Both the position numbers and the translations under genes were made by a program. A stretch of DNA of 64,000 bases, from assembly GCA_039196965.1 (NCBI GenBank), contig JBCCUK010000015.1, forward strand, positions 25,448 through 89,447. Direction: 5' to 3'. How positions within the stretch are numbered: the first letter of the stretch is position 1; each line of letters begins with the position of its first letter. Positions 16,201 through 26,546 of the stretch are shown here, in pieces. This DNA comes from CALLCD01 sp039196965 (lineage in GTDB: Bacteria > Pseudomonadota > Alphaproteobacteria > Caulobacterales > Hyphomonadaceae). The notes under the pieces are model-generated. The model ran no database searches and was not told the DNA's origin. It worked only from the letters and a program-made list of their open reading frames with translations.

Positions 16201-18687
16201 ATGCGGTTCTGGGTGGTAGTCATAGCGGTTTTCGTCTCGTGTTTCAGCTTTGGTCACTCTGAAGAGAACGCGTCGTTTGAGGATCTGATTTCTGGCCTCG
16301 AACACAAAGCCGGTTTTATGAATCTTTATGTCGATACGAATGGCGGTCGGGTGATGCTCGCTTTGCCGGCACCCGATGAAGAGGGTATTTCCCAGCGTTT
16401 CATCTATGCCAGCGGCCTGACGGCTGGTCTTGGATCGAACCCGATTGGTCTAGACCGAGGTAATGCGGGCAATGGCGCAATTGTTCGTTTTCGCCGCGTG
16501 GGCGGCAAGGTCGTGGCCGAACAGGAGAACTTGAAGTATCGGGCCACTACTGATCGTGAACAGGAAAAACTGGCCGTCGCTCAATCGTTTGCGACATCCT
16601 TCTTATGGTCGACAGATATACTTGCCCAAGCAGAGAATGGGTCGATCCTGATTGACGTATCTGATTTTCTCGTACGCGATCAGTTCGGCATTGCGACATC
16701 ACTAAAGCATGGCAGCGAAAAGGCAGGCACTTATGCTCTGGCGGCAGACAGGTCTTTTCCTGATCCTTCTGCAGCGCTCGCATTTCCGGACAATATTGAG
16801 CTGGATGCCTTTCTCACGTTTGAGACGTCACAGCCCAATCAGCAGACACTGGCGACAGCTCCCGATGCGCGAGCGATAACGCTCGTCCTGCATCATTCCT
16901 TTGTGCGTTTGCCGGAGTATGGATATCGCCCGCGCAAATTTGATCAACGGACGGCAAATATCGGTATGGGATACTATGACTATTCCAGCGATCTGGCCGA
17001 GCCGATCGTACAGAGATTGTCGAGGAGGTTCAGACTTGAAAGAGTAGATCCAGACTTGCCTTTGGGGCCGGTGAAGAAACCGATTATCTTCTACGTCGAT
17101 AGTGGCGCGCCTGAAGAGATTCGGAATGCCCTGATTGAAGGTGCATCCTGGTGGGCTGAGGGTTTTGAAGCCGCCGGCTTCGAAGATGCCTATCGGGTCG
17201 AGATCCTGCCGGAAGACGCTCACCCGCTCGACGTCCGTTACAATGTGATCAACTGGGTCCACAGACAGACACGGGGCTGGTCATACGGGCGCAGCGTTTC
17301 CGATCCGCGAACCGGGGAAATTCTGAAGGCGAATGTCGTTCTTGGGTCACAGCGTGTCCGGCAGGACCGCATGATTTTTGAAGGCCTCGCCGGTGTCGCG
17401 GCAACCGGCACCGGGAGCGCGAACGACCCCGTCGAGATTGCTCTGGCACGTATTCGTCAACTGGCGGCGCACGAGGTTGGCCACACTCTGGGATTTGCCC
17501 ATAATTTTGCGGCGAGCTCCAACAATCGCGCATCTGTAATGGATTATCCGGCTCCCTTCATCCGGCCGATGTCAGACGGTAAACTCGACTTTTCCGAGGC
17601 CTATGATGTCGGCCTTGGTGACTGGGATATCTTCACAGTGAAATGGCTGTACTCGGAGTTCTCTGACACCGAGGACGAGGCTGTTGCACTGGATGGTCTT
17701 GTAGCCGAGACCTATGAAAGCGACCTGCGATTCATCGGCGACGTGCACGGACGATCGGTCAGTACGGCGCACCCTTATGCATCTGTCTGGGATAACGGAG
17801 CTGATGCTATCGCGACGCTCAACGAAACGATGGGGGTTCGTCGCATAGCTCTTGAGAATTTCGGGCGTGACCGGTTAGCAGCAGGTCGACCAACGTCGGA
17901 TCTCAATGCGGTCATTGTGCCGATCTATCTTTATCACCGGTATCAGGTAGCGGCGGCCGCGAAGTATATTGGCGGGCTCGATTTTGGATACAGCGTCAAT
18001 GGCGATGGACAGGGGCCTGCAACTCCTGTGGCTCCTGAGGAACAGCGTCGCGCTCTTGATGCGCTAATCGCCACTCTCGATCCGGCAGTCCTGGATGTTC
18101 CGGATCAGATCCTGAACCTTTTGACCCCCGGCGATGTTGGGTTCGCGGGCGGCGGTCAGGCATTGGAGACGTTCAAATCCCGGACAGGCCCGGTATTTGA
18201 TCTCCACGGAGCGGCAGACGTTGCTGCAAGTTTGACGTTATCGGCTCTATTCGATCCGGCGCGACTGGAGCGTCTGCTGGCGTTGGAGCAGCGGAGCTCG
18301 GGTGCACTGACGGCCAGCACGCTGCTGCTAAATGTGAGACAGGCGGTTTTCCTTCAGCAGGATAATCCACGGTACGCGGCTTTGGCGCATACTGTACAGT
18401 CTCGCTTTGTCAGCCATCTGATCGATCTTTCAGCAAGGGACGATATCTCCGTCCTGCTCGCAGGAACTATAGACGGTGAATTGATCGAAGTGAGCGAGAG
18501 CCTAAGCCGGAGGCGAGCCGGCAGAACGCCAGCTGAAAAACGCCTCTTTACCGAATTGGCAACTCGCATTGATCGTCACTTGGAGCGCGACGACAATGTA
18601 TCTCAGCCAGTTCTGGAAATACCTCCGGGAAGTCCCATTGGATCTTTCCAAATAGCAGAAGACTGTTGGCACTGCGATCTGCCCTGA
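16201..18687 (+). CDS. Exported zinc-dependent metalloprotease (DUF5117/DUF4953 type)
   Basis: 828 aa with an N-terminal signal peptide (RFWVVVIAVFVSCFSFG). The metzincin zinc site HEVGHTLGFAH has His424, Glu425, His428 and His434, with downstream SVMDYPAP as a Met-turn-like segment. Upstream regions (ALPAPDEEG, RFIYASGL, and HHSFVRLPEYGYRPRKFD) match the large secreted metalloproteases that carry DUF5117 and DUF4953. Likely periplasmic or secreted peptidase; the substrate is unknown. The coding end forms a small hairpin with the stop codon in its loop. Confidence 0.88.
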   Translation: MRFWVVVIAVFVSCFSFGHSEENASFEDLISGLEHKAGFMNLYVDTNGGRVMLALPAPDEEGISQRFIYASGLTAGLGSNPIGLDRGNAGNGAIVRFRRVGGKVVAEQENLKYRATTDREQEKLAVAQSFATSFLWSTDILAQAENGSILIDVSDFLVRDQFGIATSLKHGSEKAGTYALAADRSFPDPSAALAFPDNIELDAFLTFETSQPNQQTLATAPDARAITLVLHHSFVRLPEYGYRPRKFDQRTANIGMGYYDYSSDLAEPIVQRLSRRFRLERVDPDLPLGPVKKPIIFYVDSGAPEEIRNALIEGASWWAEGFEAAGFEDAYRVEILPEDAHPLDVRYNVINWVHRQTRGWSYGRSVSDPRTGEILKANVVLGSQRVRQDRMIFEGLAGVAATGTGSANDPVEIALARIRQLAAHEVGHTLGFAHNFAASSNNRASVMDYPAPFIRPMSDGKLDFSEAYDVGLGDWDIFTVKWLYSEFSDTEDEAVALDGLVAETYESDLRFIGDVHGRSVSTAHPYASVWDNGADAIATLNETMGVRRIALENFGRDRLAAGRPTSDLNAVIVPIYLYHRYQVAAAAKYIGGLDFGYSVNGDGQGPATPVAPEEQRRALDALIATLDPAVLDVPDQILNLLTPGDVGFAGGGQALETFKSRTGPVFDLHGAADVAASLTLSALFDPARLERLLALEQRSSGALTASTLLLNVRQAVFLQQDNPRYAALAHTVQSRFVSHLIDLSARDDISVLLAGTIDGELIEVSESLSRRRAGRTPAEKRLFTELATRIDRHLERDDNVSQPVLEIPPGSPIGSFQIAEDCWHCDLP

Positions 18688-18698
18688 GGGGCAGGCTT
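18679..18698 (+). terminator. Weak terminator overlapping the metalloprotease stop codon
   Basis: CTGCCC (18679-18684), loop TGAG containing the TGA stop, GGGCAG (18689-18694), then GCTTTT. Short stem and short T-run, so termination efficiency is uncertain; it faces the end of the convergent RND pump gene. Confidence 0.45.
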
Positions 18699-18733
18699 TT
18701 AACATAGGGGATCTAACAGCCGGTTCGCTTAGA

Positions 18734-21700
18734 CTACTCAGCAGGTTGTACAGCTGCGCCTAGGTCTACTGTGCCTTGCTCGTCTAGCCGTCGTGCGACA
18801 TCGCCGGGCGATCCTGTCTTTCTTGCGAAAAGACTATAGAAGGGGGGGACTAGGACTAATGTGGCTACCGTCGCGCCGACCACGCCATAAAGGATCACTG
18901 CCCCGATGGCCTGACGTGTTTCCGATCCTGCGCCAGATGATAATATCAGCGGCAGAGCACCCGCCATTGTTGTCAGACCGGTCATCAGTATAGGGCGGAA
19001 CCTCGCGAGTGCTGCTTCGCGCAGAGCTTCGTCGAAAGCCTTTCCTTCGTCGCGAAGCTGATTTGCAAATTCTACAATAAGAATACCGTTCTTCGCTGCC
19101 AGCCCAACCAGCATGATCAAGCCGATCTGAGTATAAATATTCAAAGTCTGGTCAGAGACATATAATCCGACGACACCGGCTGCTAGTGTGGCCGGGACAC
19201 AAAGCATAATCACGAATGGATGGACGTAGCTTTCAAATTGAGCTGCCAGCACCAGGAATACGATGATGCAGCCAATGGCGAAGACAAACAGAATGGACGA
19301 GCCTGATGTCCGGTAGTCCAGAGATTGCCCTTTGAAATCGAAAACAGCTTCATCGGGTAAAGCCTCTCGGCCGATGTCCACCATGTTATCTAGTACAGTC
19401 CCAAGGGCGGCATCCGGCGCAAGCCCTGCCTCTATGGTCACAGCACGCATGCGGTTATATCGATTGAGTGAAGGGCTGCCTGCGGCCTCGCGAATGTTCA
19501 CGAGATTGGACAGCGGAATCAACTGGCCAGACCTAACCGAGCGTACAAAAATGTTCTGAATATCGTTTGGCGCTGAGTAATCCTCACGCACACCTTCGAG
19601 TATAACGTCATATTCCTCGCCATTCTCCAGATAGGTCGTGACACGCCGTGATCCGAGCATGGTTTGCAATGTCGTTCCGATATCCTCGACAGTGACGCCG
19701 AGGTCGGATGCGCGCTGATAATTTATCGCGATACGGAATTGAGGCTGGGTTTCCTGATAGTCGGCTTCAATATCAATGAGCCCGATATCAGCCTCCCGAA
19801 GAGCTGCGATATAAGTATCGCGCCATTCGGAAAGTTTTTCGTAAGACGGACCGCCGACGACGAATTGGATTGGTTTGGTCTGTCGGCCTCCGAGGCCCTG
19901 GCGCATGATAGCAAAGGCGCGCACACCCGGCAGATCAGAGAGTTTCATATTCACTTCTGAAATGATGTCATCTGCAGGCCGCCTTGAACCCCAATCCTCA
20001 AGGTTCACGACCACAAATCCCTGGTTGAATGCATTGCTGCCGAAACCGGGAGCCCGCATCAGAATACGATCGACATCAGGGGTTTCCACATAAGGCAAGA
20101 GCCGACGCTCAATTTCGTCCATATACCTTTCCATGAAGGAATATGATGCGCCCTCAGGTCCGCGGATGAGAATAAAGAAGCCGCCGCGATCCTCCCTTGG
20201 AACATACTCGGATCTCAATGTCTGGAATGAGAAATAGCCTGTGGCAATCATCGAGGCCATAACTGCTACTGCGAGGAGCGGTCGTGGCGTGAGCAGGTTT
20301 AAGAGCCAGCCATAAATCCGGCTCAGCCCATCAAACAGACGCCCGACAACGTTCGGAAATATGGCAAGCGGACCCATCGGAGGCTTATCGGTCAGCACTT
20401 TCGATGCTAACATAGGGGAAAGCGTGAGCGCAATGAGGCTTGAGAAACACACAGCCGCCGTCATGGTCAGCGCGAACTCTGTAAATAACCGTCCAATGTT
20501 ACCTTGCAAGAAGGTAATTGGAACGAAAACGGAGATCAGGACGAGCGTTGTTGCTATAACCGCGAAACCCACCTGACGTGACCCACGGAAGGCAGCCACA
20601 AGCGGTGTTTCGCCATACTCATCCATGCGGCGGTGAATATTCTCCAGCACGACAATCGCATCGTCAACGACAAGGCCGATGGCAAGAACCAGAGCGAGAA
20701 GCGTCAGTAGATTTACCGAAAGTCCGAAACTATAGAGGAGAATAAATGTCGCGATGATGGAGATCGGCACGGTTATCGCCGGAATAATGGTCGACCGGAT
20801 ACTACCCAGGAAAAGGAAGATAACCAGGGTCACAAGGCCGACAGCAATGCCTAGTGTGATATAAACTTCTCGAATTGACGCTTGGATAAAGACCGAGCTG
20901 TCAAAGCTCTGATAGATGCGTATGCCATCTGGGAGTGAGTCATTAAGTTCGTCAGCAAGATCTCGGGCTGCGGCGGCAACTTCGACAGTATTCGCTGTGG
21001 ACTGCTTGACCACACCCAGACCAACCATGGGGATGCCATTTCCACGGAAGAGGTTTCGGTCTTCCTCTGTCCCTTTCTCGACCCGGGCGACATCGCCAAG
21101 GCGGATCAGATCGCCATCTTCACCTTCTCTCAAAACCAGATCGGAAAAATCACTTGGTGACTGGAATGGACGATCCAGGCGCACCACAAAGGTCCGGGAT
21201 TGGCTTTCAAGATTACCAGCTGGCGCTTCGATATTCTCACGCCGTAGGGCTTCGTCGATATCGGTGACGGTGAGGTCGCGAGCGGCCAGTGCTTTTCGAT
21301 CGATCCATACACGGAGTGCGTAGTTTCGCGCCCCGCCAACACGCATCCGTGCTACGCCGTCGAGCGCTGAAAACCTGTCCACCAGAAAACGCTCTGCATA
21401 ATCGGAGAGTTCCGGTGTTGTCATCGTGTCGCTGGCGAGATTGAGCCAGATAATCACGTCACCATCGGCATCGGCTTTTGTGACTTCCGGAGGATCGGCG
21501 TCGACTGGCAACTGATCGACTACACTGGATACACGGTCGCGGATATCATTGGCTGCCACGTCGATGTTCTGATCAATGTCGAATTCGATGCTGATCTGGG
21601 AACTGCCGTCCTCAGATTGTGCATCGATCGATCTTATGCCTTCAACACCGGCTATGCGGTCTTCGATAATCTGCGTGACACGCGTTTCCACAATACTGGC

Positions 21701-21865
21701 CGAGGCACCTGGATACTCGGTTTCAATAGTGACGATGGGAGCATCAATATCCGGATACTCTCTAAGGGGCAGCCGCTGGAAAGATACGAGGCCAAATATC
21801 ACCAGCAGGAGCGCGAGCACTGAGGCAAACACAGGCCGCTTAACTGCTGTATCCGAAATGACCAT
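18734..21865 (-). CDS. RND efflux transporter, inner-membrane permease (AcrB/HAE1 type)
   Basis: 1043 aa, the usual size for HAE1 pumps. It starts with the family pattern MVISDTAVKRPVFASVLALL; the two large periplasmic loops and about 12 membrane helices are present, and the proton-relay Asp pair is in AIGLVVDDAIVV (TM4). The C-terminal half contains GLIMLVGLAAKNGILIVEFA. It exports lipophilic or amphiphilic compounds with a periplasmic adaptor and an outer-membrane channel. The adaptor gene is 3 nt upstream; no TolC-like channel gene is in the window. There is no adjacent local repressor gene. Confidence 0.95.
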   Translation of the reverse strand: MVISDTAVKRPVFASVLALLLVIFGLVSFQRLPLREYPDIDAPIVTIETEYPGASASIVETRVTQIIEDRIAGVEGIRSIDAQSEDGSSQISIEFDIDQNIDVAANDIRDRVSSVVDQLPVDADPPEVTKADADGDVIIWLNLASDTMTTPELSDYAERFLVDRFSALDGVARMRVGGARNYALRVWIDRKALAARDLTVTDIDEALRRENIEAPAGNLESQSRTFVVRLDRPFQSPSDFSDLVLREGEDGDLIRLGDVARVEKGTEEDRNLFRGNGIPMVGLGVVKQSTANTVEVAAAARDLADELNDSLPDGIRIYQSFDSSVFIQASIREVYITLGIAVGLVTLVIFLFLGSIRSTIIPAITVPISIIATFILLYSFGLSVNLLTLLALVLAIGLVVDDAIVVLENIHRRMDEYGETPLVAAFRGSRQVGFAVIATTLVLISVFVPITFLQGNIGRLFTEFALTMTAAVCFSSLIALTLSPMLASKVLTDKPPMGPLAIFPNVVGRLFDGLSRIYGWLLNLLTPRPLLAVAVMASMIATGYFSFQTLRSEYVPREDRGGFFILIRGPEGASYSFMERYMDEIERRLLPYVETPDVDRILMRAPGFGSNAFNQGFVVVNLEDWGSRRPADDIISEVNMKLSDLPGVRAFAIMRQGLGGRQTKPIQFVVGGPSYEKLSEWRDTYIAALREADIGLIDIEADYQETQPQFRIAINYQRASDLGVTVEDIGTTLQTMLGSRRVTTYLENGEEYDVILEGVREDYSAPNDIQNIFVRSVRSGQLIPLSNLVNIREAAGSPSLNRYNRMRAVTIEAGLAPDAALGTVLDNMVDIGREALPDEAVFDFKGQSLDYRTSGSSILFVFAIGCIIVFLVLAAQFESYVHPFVIMLCVPATLAAGVVGLYVSDQTLNIYTQIGLIMLVGLAAKNGILIVEFANQLRDEGKAFDEALREAALARFRPILMTGLTTMAGALPLILSSGAGSETRQAIGAVILYGVVGATVATLVLVPPFYSLFARKTGSPGDVARRLDEQGTVDLGAAVQPAE

Positions 21866-21868
21866 GGC

Positions 21869-22966
21869 CTAGCGCCTTATGGTAGATACTGATCGTCCAC
21901 CACTAGCGTGGCTCCCGGTCGTGTCACTGCCAGCTGTGAGCGCTGCAGATTTTACATCTATCTGACCGCCGTCTCGCACACCTATAAGACCTTCGATAAC
22001 AATCTCATCACTAGGCTCGATACCCGATATAATTTCTACGCGGCCATCGAAACGTGTTCCAAGAACAACCGCCGTCCGACGGGCGAATGTGTTCTGTTCT
22101 TGTCGGTCGACAACATAAACGAAAGACTTAGAACCAAGAGGTTCAATCGCGCCTTCTGGTAGCGATAGCGCCGTGCGGGGGGCCGTTAGAATGGTGACAT
22201 TCATAAACAGACCCGACCTCAGCTTTCTATCCAGATTGGGCAGCCGCGCTCTTACGCGCAATGACCGCGTCGATGGATCGATCTGGTTGTCGATGCTGGC
22301 AAGCGTTCCGGTGAAGACTTCGCCGGGGAGAGACGCTGTTGTCGCTGAGATTTCTAGTCCTTCCTCGACAGATGCGAGCGCAATGTCTGGAACAAAGAAA
22401 TCCACATACATTTCACTGTCGTCCACAAGTGTTGCAACCGGGTCGCCAGGGGAGAGGTAGGCCCCGGCACTAACTTGGCGGAAGCCCAATACTCCGTCGA
22501 ATGGCGAGACAAGGATGCGATTGCGCTGCTGGGTTTGTACAGATGTGAGCTCAGATCTCGCGACTTCCAGATTTCGCTTCGCCTGGTCAAATTCCAGACC
22601 GGAAACGACGCCATCTGCCACAAGCGTTGCCATTCGATCAACGACGCTCTGGGCTTCTCTAACCGTAGCCTCAGCGCCTTCAATCGCCGCTAGTTGCTCC
22701 CTTTGGGCCTGGGCAAGCAGTGTTTGTCCCTGTCGAACTCGCTCGCCATCCTCGAAATAAACAGCAGTGACACGATCCGGTGCATTCACCGTCAGTTCGA
22801 CGATTTCCTTTGGTGCGAGTGTCCCTATGCCCTCAATATTGTCGGTGATTTTTACGAGTCTCGGCTGTTCCGTGACAACAGGTGCAGCCCTGCGCTGACC
22901 TTGAGCCATGGCCGCCTGAGTGGTCAGGGTAAAGGCCAAAACAAAGGATAGTATTCGCAAGAACAT
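21869..22966 (-). CDS. RND efflux periplasmic adaptor (membrane fusion protein)
   Basis: 365 aa with signal peptide (RILSFVLAFTLTTQAAMAQG). It contains the lipoyl/barrel segments PDRVTAVYFEDGERVRQGQ and ILVSPFDGVLGFRQVSAGAYLSPGDPV around a coiled-coil hairpin (about 95-150), then a beta-barrel domain with LPNLDRKLRSGLFMNV. First gene of the efflux pair. Upstream 223 bp contain tRNA-Leu on the same strand, so the tRNA is transcribed toward this operon and read-through is conceivable. Confidence 0.93.
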   Translation of the reverse strand: MFLRILSFVLAFTLTTQAAMAQGQRRAAPVVTEQPRLVKITDNIEGIGTLAPKEIVELTVNAPDRVTAVYFEDGERVRQGQTLLAQAQREQLAAIEGAEATVREAQSVVDRMATLVADGVVSGLEFDQAKRNLEVARSELTSVQTQQRNRILVSPFDGVLGFRQVSAGAYLSPGDPVATLVDDSEMYVDFFVPDIALASVEEGLEISATTASLPGEVFTGTLASIDNQIDPSTRSLRVRARLPNLDRKLRSGLFMNVTILTAPRTALSLPEGAIEPLGSKSFVYVVDRQEQNTFARRTAVVLGTRFDGRVEIISGIEPSDEIVIEGLIGVRDGGQIDVKSAALTAGSDTTGSHASGGRSVSTIRR

Positions 22967-23189
22967 GGTGTCTCCCAGCGCCGCATCATGGAGAACTGCG
23001 TATTATCGCAATGCCTACTGTAGGTTAGCAGCTAGTGTAAGTTTGTTGTTTATCAAGAAGTAGTGAGTTTCGAGTAAAAAAACTGTCTTGAAGTTATTCG
23101 GCTGCAAAATCGCATCTATTATAGGCGATTTGCACAAACCGGAAGCTTAAGAAATTGCCATATAGCTTTGGGAAACGACATGGCCATCA

Positions 23190-23274
23190 TGGTGCGGGTG
23201 AGAGGACTTGAACCTCCACGCCTTGCGGCGCCAGAACCTAAATCTGGTGCGTCTACCAATTCCGCCACACCCGC
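23190..23274 (-). tRNA. tRNA-Leu (anticodon TAG)
   Basis: 85-nt cloverleaf on the minus strand: acceptor GCGGGTG pairs with CACCCGC, discriminator A and encoded CCA at 23190-23192. Anticodon stem CCAGA/TCTGG with loop TTTAGGT gives TAG, reading CUA. A long variable arm, as expected for leucine tRNAs, and a TTCAAGT T-loop are present. Confidence 0.96.
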
Positions 23275-23455
23275 ACTGAGACGCGGGGCATATACCACAC
23301 AATTTATCACTGCAAGCGCTGCTACTGCAAAGTCGTTGATTGGCGCGTGGACACGGACGCAGGTGTATGACATAAGCCGCGCCTTCAAGGACAAAAAGCG
23401 GCCAGAATGCTCGTGAAATGCGGGTATGGCGACAAGAACGAAGAAGACGATAGCC

Positions 23456-24793
23456 ATGGAAGTCACCGAAACGAAAACCGAAGGTTTAAGCCGCACCTTC
23501 AAAGTGCGCGTGCCAGCATCGGAATTGGCGGAAAAGCTGAACAGCCGGATTGAGGAAATTCGGCCGCAAATGCGTCTGAAGGGATTTCGGCCCGGAAAAG
23601 TTCCTGCCGCGCATGTCAAAAAGATGTTCGGCAAGTCGATTATGGGCGAGCTCGTCGAAGGCTTGATCGGTGAAGCCAATCAGAAGGCCATCAGCGACGC
23701 TGAAATCCGCCCCGCATCTCAGCCGGATGTCGATTTCGACGGTGAAATGGAAAATGTGCTGGATGGCGAAGCAGACCTGGCTTACGAGTTCAGCGTTGAT
23801 GTTATGCCGGACTTCGAACCTGCGGACATCAAGACCATTGAACTTGAACGCCCCGTCACAGCCGTGAGCGACGAAGATGTCGAGACTTCGCTCGGGGAAC
23901 TTGCTGAACAGAACAAGAAGTTTGAGGCGCGCGGAAAAACTGCCAAGGCAAGAGATGGCGACGCGGTTGTCATCGATTTTCTTGGCAAGATTGATGGCGA
24001 ACCCTTCGAGGGTGGAGCTGCTGAGGAGCAGGCAGTCGAAATTGGTGCCGGCAGATTTATTCCAGGATTTGAAGAGCAACTCGTTGGCGTCAAAGCCGGA
24101 GATGAAACCGAGCTCAATGTCACCTTCCCCCAAGATTATCCAGCTGAGAACCTCAAGGGAAAAGAAGCCGTCTTCGAGGTGAAAGTCACTGAGGTGCGGG
24201 AACCGAAGACGCCTGAGGTTGATGAGGAGTTCGCCAGGAATTTCGGTTTTGATACGCTTGAAGAGCTTCGCGATATGATGCGCAACCAGATTGAAAGCCG
24301 TCATAACTCCGCATCCCGGCAGAAAGCGAAGCGTGCTTTGCTTGATATCCTTGACGACAAGCATGACTTCGACTTGCCACCGAAAATGGTAGATCAGGAA
24401 TTCGACCAGATCTGGCAACAGCTGATGCAGGAAAAAGAAGCTGGAAATCTCGACGAGGAGGATGAAGGCAAATCTGATAATGAGCTGAAAGTTGATTATC
24501 GCAAGATTGCCGAGCGTCGGGTACGTCTCGGGCTTGTGCTGGCTGAGATTGGCCGCGTGGCCGATGTCCAGATAAACGATCAAGAAGTTCAGCAAGCTGT
24601 TCTTGCCGAAGCCCGTCGCTTCCCCGGTCAGGAACGCGAAGTGATCGAGCTATTTCAGAAGAACCCTTCGGCGCTCGCCCAGATCAGGGCACCGATCTAC
24701 GAGGAGAAGGTGGTCGATCACATTCTTGAGGTTGCTGAGGTCACTGACAAGAATGTGTCCAAAGACGAGCTATTTGCCGAGATGGAAGAGTAG
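23456..24793 (+). CDS. tig: Trigger factor, ribosome-associated chaperone and prolyl isomerase
   Basis: 445 aa from ATG 23456, giving the usual start MEVTETKTEGLSR. The ribosome-binding domain carries the signature segment RLKGFRPGKVP; the FKBP-type isomerase domain (about 160-245) contains DFLGKIDGEPFEGG and FIPGFEEQL; a long helical chaperone domain completes it. An in-frame ATG at 23426 adds ten non-conserved residues, and the SD-like GAAGA favours 23456. It precedes clpP, clpX and lon as in most proteobacteria, but here two minus-strand genes intervene. Confidence 0.96.
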   Translation: MEVTETKTEGLSRTFKVRVPASELAEKLNSRIEEIRPQMRLKGFRPGKVPAAHVKKMFGKSIMGELVEGLIGEANQKAISDAEIRPASQPDVDFDGEMENVLDGEADLAYEFSVDVMPDFEPADIKTIELERPVTAVSDEDVETSLGELAEQNKKFEARGKTAKARDGDAVVIDFLGKIDGEPFEGGAAEEQAVEIGAGRFIPGFEEQLVGVKAGDETELNVTFPQDYPAENLKGKEAVFEVKVTEVREPKTPEVDEEFARNFGFDTLEELRDMMRNQIESRHNSASRQKAKRALLDILDDKHDFDLPPKMVDQEFDQIWQQLMQEKEAGNLDEEDEGKSDNELKVDYRKIAERRVRLGLVLAEIGRVADVQINDQEVQQAVLAEARRFPGQEREVIELFQKNPSALAQIRAPIYEEKVVDHILEVAEVTDKNVSKDELFAEMEE

Positions 24794-24817
24794 GTCTCGA
24801 TCTCTGCATATGGGACT

Positions 24818-25321
24818 TTAGCGAGGTGCATCCCAGGTGCGTGGGTCGCACTGGTGAAGTCCGAGGATGCATACTTTTTCAAACGCCTCGCAATCATATT
24901 GTGATTTGGTATCTACGCCATGGATTACGAGCCAGCGATTGCTCTCGCGGGCGAGTGTAAAGTGGTTGGTGCCGCATCCTTTGATGTCGCCTCCGATTCT
25001 GATTACAAAAGGAGCCCAAATGGTTGCAATATTGTTTTGCTCGGTAACTCGCGCCCAGAATAAGCTCTCGTCAGCCTGATCTGGCTCGAGTGTATCGATC
25101 CAATTCGCCCAATCCTCGAAGGGTAGATCCTCGATGCCCTCAGGGGTTGCTCTCTGCAGAACGGATCCTTCGCGGACGCGTTTGCGAACAGCGTCTCCAT
25201 CACCTGCGCGCATAGCCTCGAAAAGTGCTTCGACAGTCACCCTTGGAGATTCCGCGCGGGCAGATTGGACGGCACCCAATAATATACCAAAGAGACCGCT
25301 CAAGAGTGTGACGCGTAACAT
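24818..25321 (-). CDS. Exported NTF2/SnoaL-like hypothetical protein
   Basis: 167 aa with a signal peptide (LLSGLFGILLGAVQSARA). The mature part begins VTVEALFEAMRAGDGDAVRKRV, the helical opening usual in NTF2-like cone folds, followed by beta-strand segments and four Cys near the end that could form disulfides (CGTNHF, DCEAFEKVCILGLHQC). No catalytic residues are evident. It lies 25 nt downstream of the sulfotransferase gene on the same strand and is probably co-transcribed with it. The fold assignment is by pattern only. Confidence 0.65.
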   Translation of the reverse strand: MLRVTLLSGLFGILLGAVQSARAESPRVTVEALFEAMRAGDGDAVRKRVREGSVLQRATPEGIEDLPFEDWANWIDTLEPDQADESLFWARVTEQNNIATIWAPFVIRIGGDIKGCGTNHFTLARESNRWLVIHGVDTKSQYDCEAFEKVCILGLHQCDPRTWDAPR

Positions 25322-25346
25322 TTATGTCGTCCTCCTTGTTGGTCTT

Positions 25347-26375
25347 CTAAGTATACTCCAACAGCTTCATCCCAGGGGCACAAGCCTCTTCGAGGGCAGT
25401 AATCTGATCTGGGGGTAGAGACGTCCACTTTGGCTCGTTTTTCTTTGGAAGTTTGCTGGCTTGATCTAGCCATGGTTCCTTTGGAAGGTCCGGTGCCGCG
25501 AAATCGAGAAAGTCCGATAGAGTATCCTTGGGCCGTTCCACCAGATCCGTATAGGTCATCGTGTGAATGCGGCTTTGCGCAATAGCGGAGAGATCCTTAA
25601 GCCCTTGTTCTATCATGGCTGACCAGAAACGGCCGGTTTCAATAGGGCTCGGTTCCCGGTCCAGAAACTGCTCCGTCGGCATGATCGAAGAAATGAGAGG
25701 GGCGAATGTGTTCACCATCTGGCTATCAGAATAGCGAAATGGCGTTTTGAGTAGATCCACGCCGATCAGCCTTAGGCGTTGCCATGTATGCAGGAAAACA
25801 CGCAATGGCATGAAGTTCCGGATCGACATGGCGACCTCTCGACCATCCCGATGAATATGAACGAACTTTGCATTGGGCCACAATCGATTGATCTGTTTGA
25901 CCATTGTGATCGAGTTGCCGGAGCGCTCGATCCACATTTTTTTGCCCTGACGATCTTTCAGCCAGTCGAACCAGAATTGATAGAGGTCTCCCATCGATGA
26001 TCGGGGCAGGCCTTTGATTGCGGGCTCCATGTCCCGGTAAAGGGCGTCCGGTTCACCCGACAGGTGCGGCAGCGTCATATAAAGACACGCTGGCAGGTCT
26101 GCCATTGTCCATGGGCTATCCGGTCCGAACTCATAAGTGAACTCAACCGGGCTCCTGGTAGGGTTTATGGCTTTGCGGAGGACCGGCGACGCCTTGTTCA
26201 GATGTCGCCAAAACCGGGGGCCGTCCATTTCTCTGTGGACAAAACCTTCCGTGGAAAAGGACACGAAGACCTCCGAAAGGCTCAGTATATCTGGGTGTAA
26301 ATTGATGAGGTTCGACATCAAGGTCGAGCCACATCGGCCAGTTCCGACAATGAATACAGGTGTATAGGTGGTCAT
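25347..26375 (-). CDS. Sulfotransferase family protein
   Basis: 342 aa. The 5'-phosphosulfate loop of PAPS-dependent sulfotransferases is seen at GTGRCGSTLM (11-20), and the 3'-phosphate site at FVHIHRDGREVAMSIRNF. There is no membrane segment or signal, so it acts in the cytoplasm. The acceptor is unknown; bacterial members of this family act on small molecules, glycans or lipids. It is placed with an exported hypothetical gene between tig and clpP, which are otherwise neighbours in most genomes. Confidence 0.85.
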   Translation of the reverse strand: MTTYTPVFIVGTGRCGSTLMSNLINLHPDILSLSEVFVSFSTEGFVHREMDGPRFWRHLNKASPVLRKAINPTRSPVEFTYEFGPDSPWTMADLPACLYMTLPHLSGEPDALYRDMEPAIKGLPRSSMGDLYQFWFDWLKDRQGKKMWIERSGNSITMVKQINRLWPNAKFVHIHRDGREVAMSIRNFMPLRVFLHTWQRLRLIGVDLLKTPFRYSDSQMVNTFAPLISSIMPTEQFLDREPSPIETGRFWSAMIEQGLKDLSAIAQSRIHTMTYTDLVERPKDTLSDFLDFAAPDLPKEPWLDQASKLPKKNEPKWTSLPPDQITALEEACAPGMKLLEYT

Positions 26376-26546
26376 GCGTGATCAGACAGTTGACGATGTT
26401 TGTGTAAAATCTGACGGTGCAATGCATTAATCCGCTGATGAAAGGAAGCCGTCTGCTGGGATCTACCGATATACTGTCGTAGACAAATCGGACATGGCAC
26501 GCCATATCCCTCTCAATCATCACTTATTGATTTCAAGAGTCTCATA

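Noticed and set aside
23486..24595. 369-codon open frame on the minus strand inside tig
   Set aside because: It lies entirely opposite the well-supported trigger factor gene and shows no family resemblance; a codon-bias shadow.
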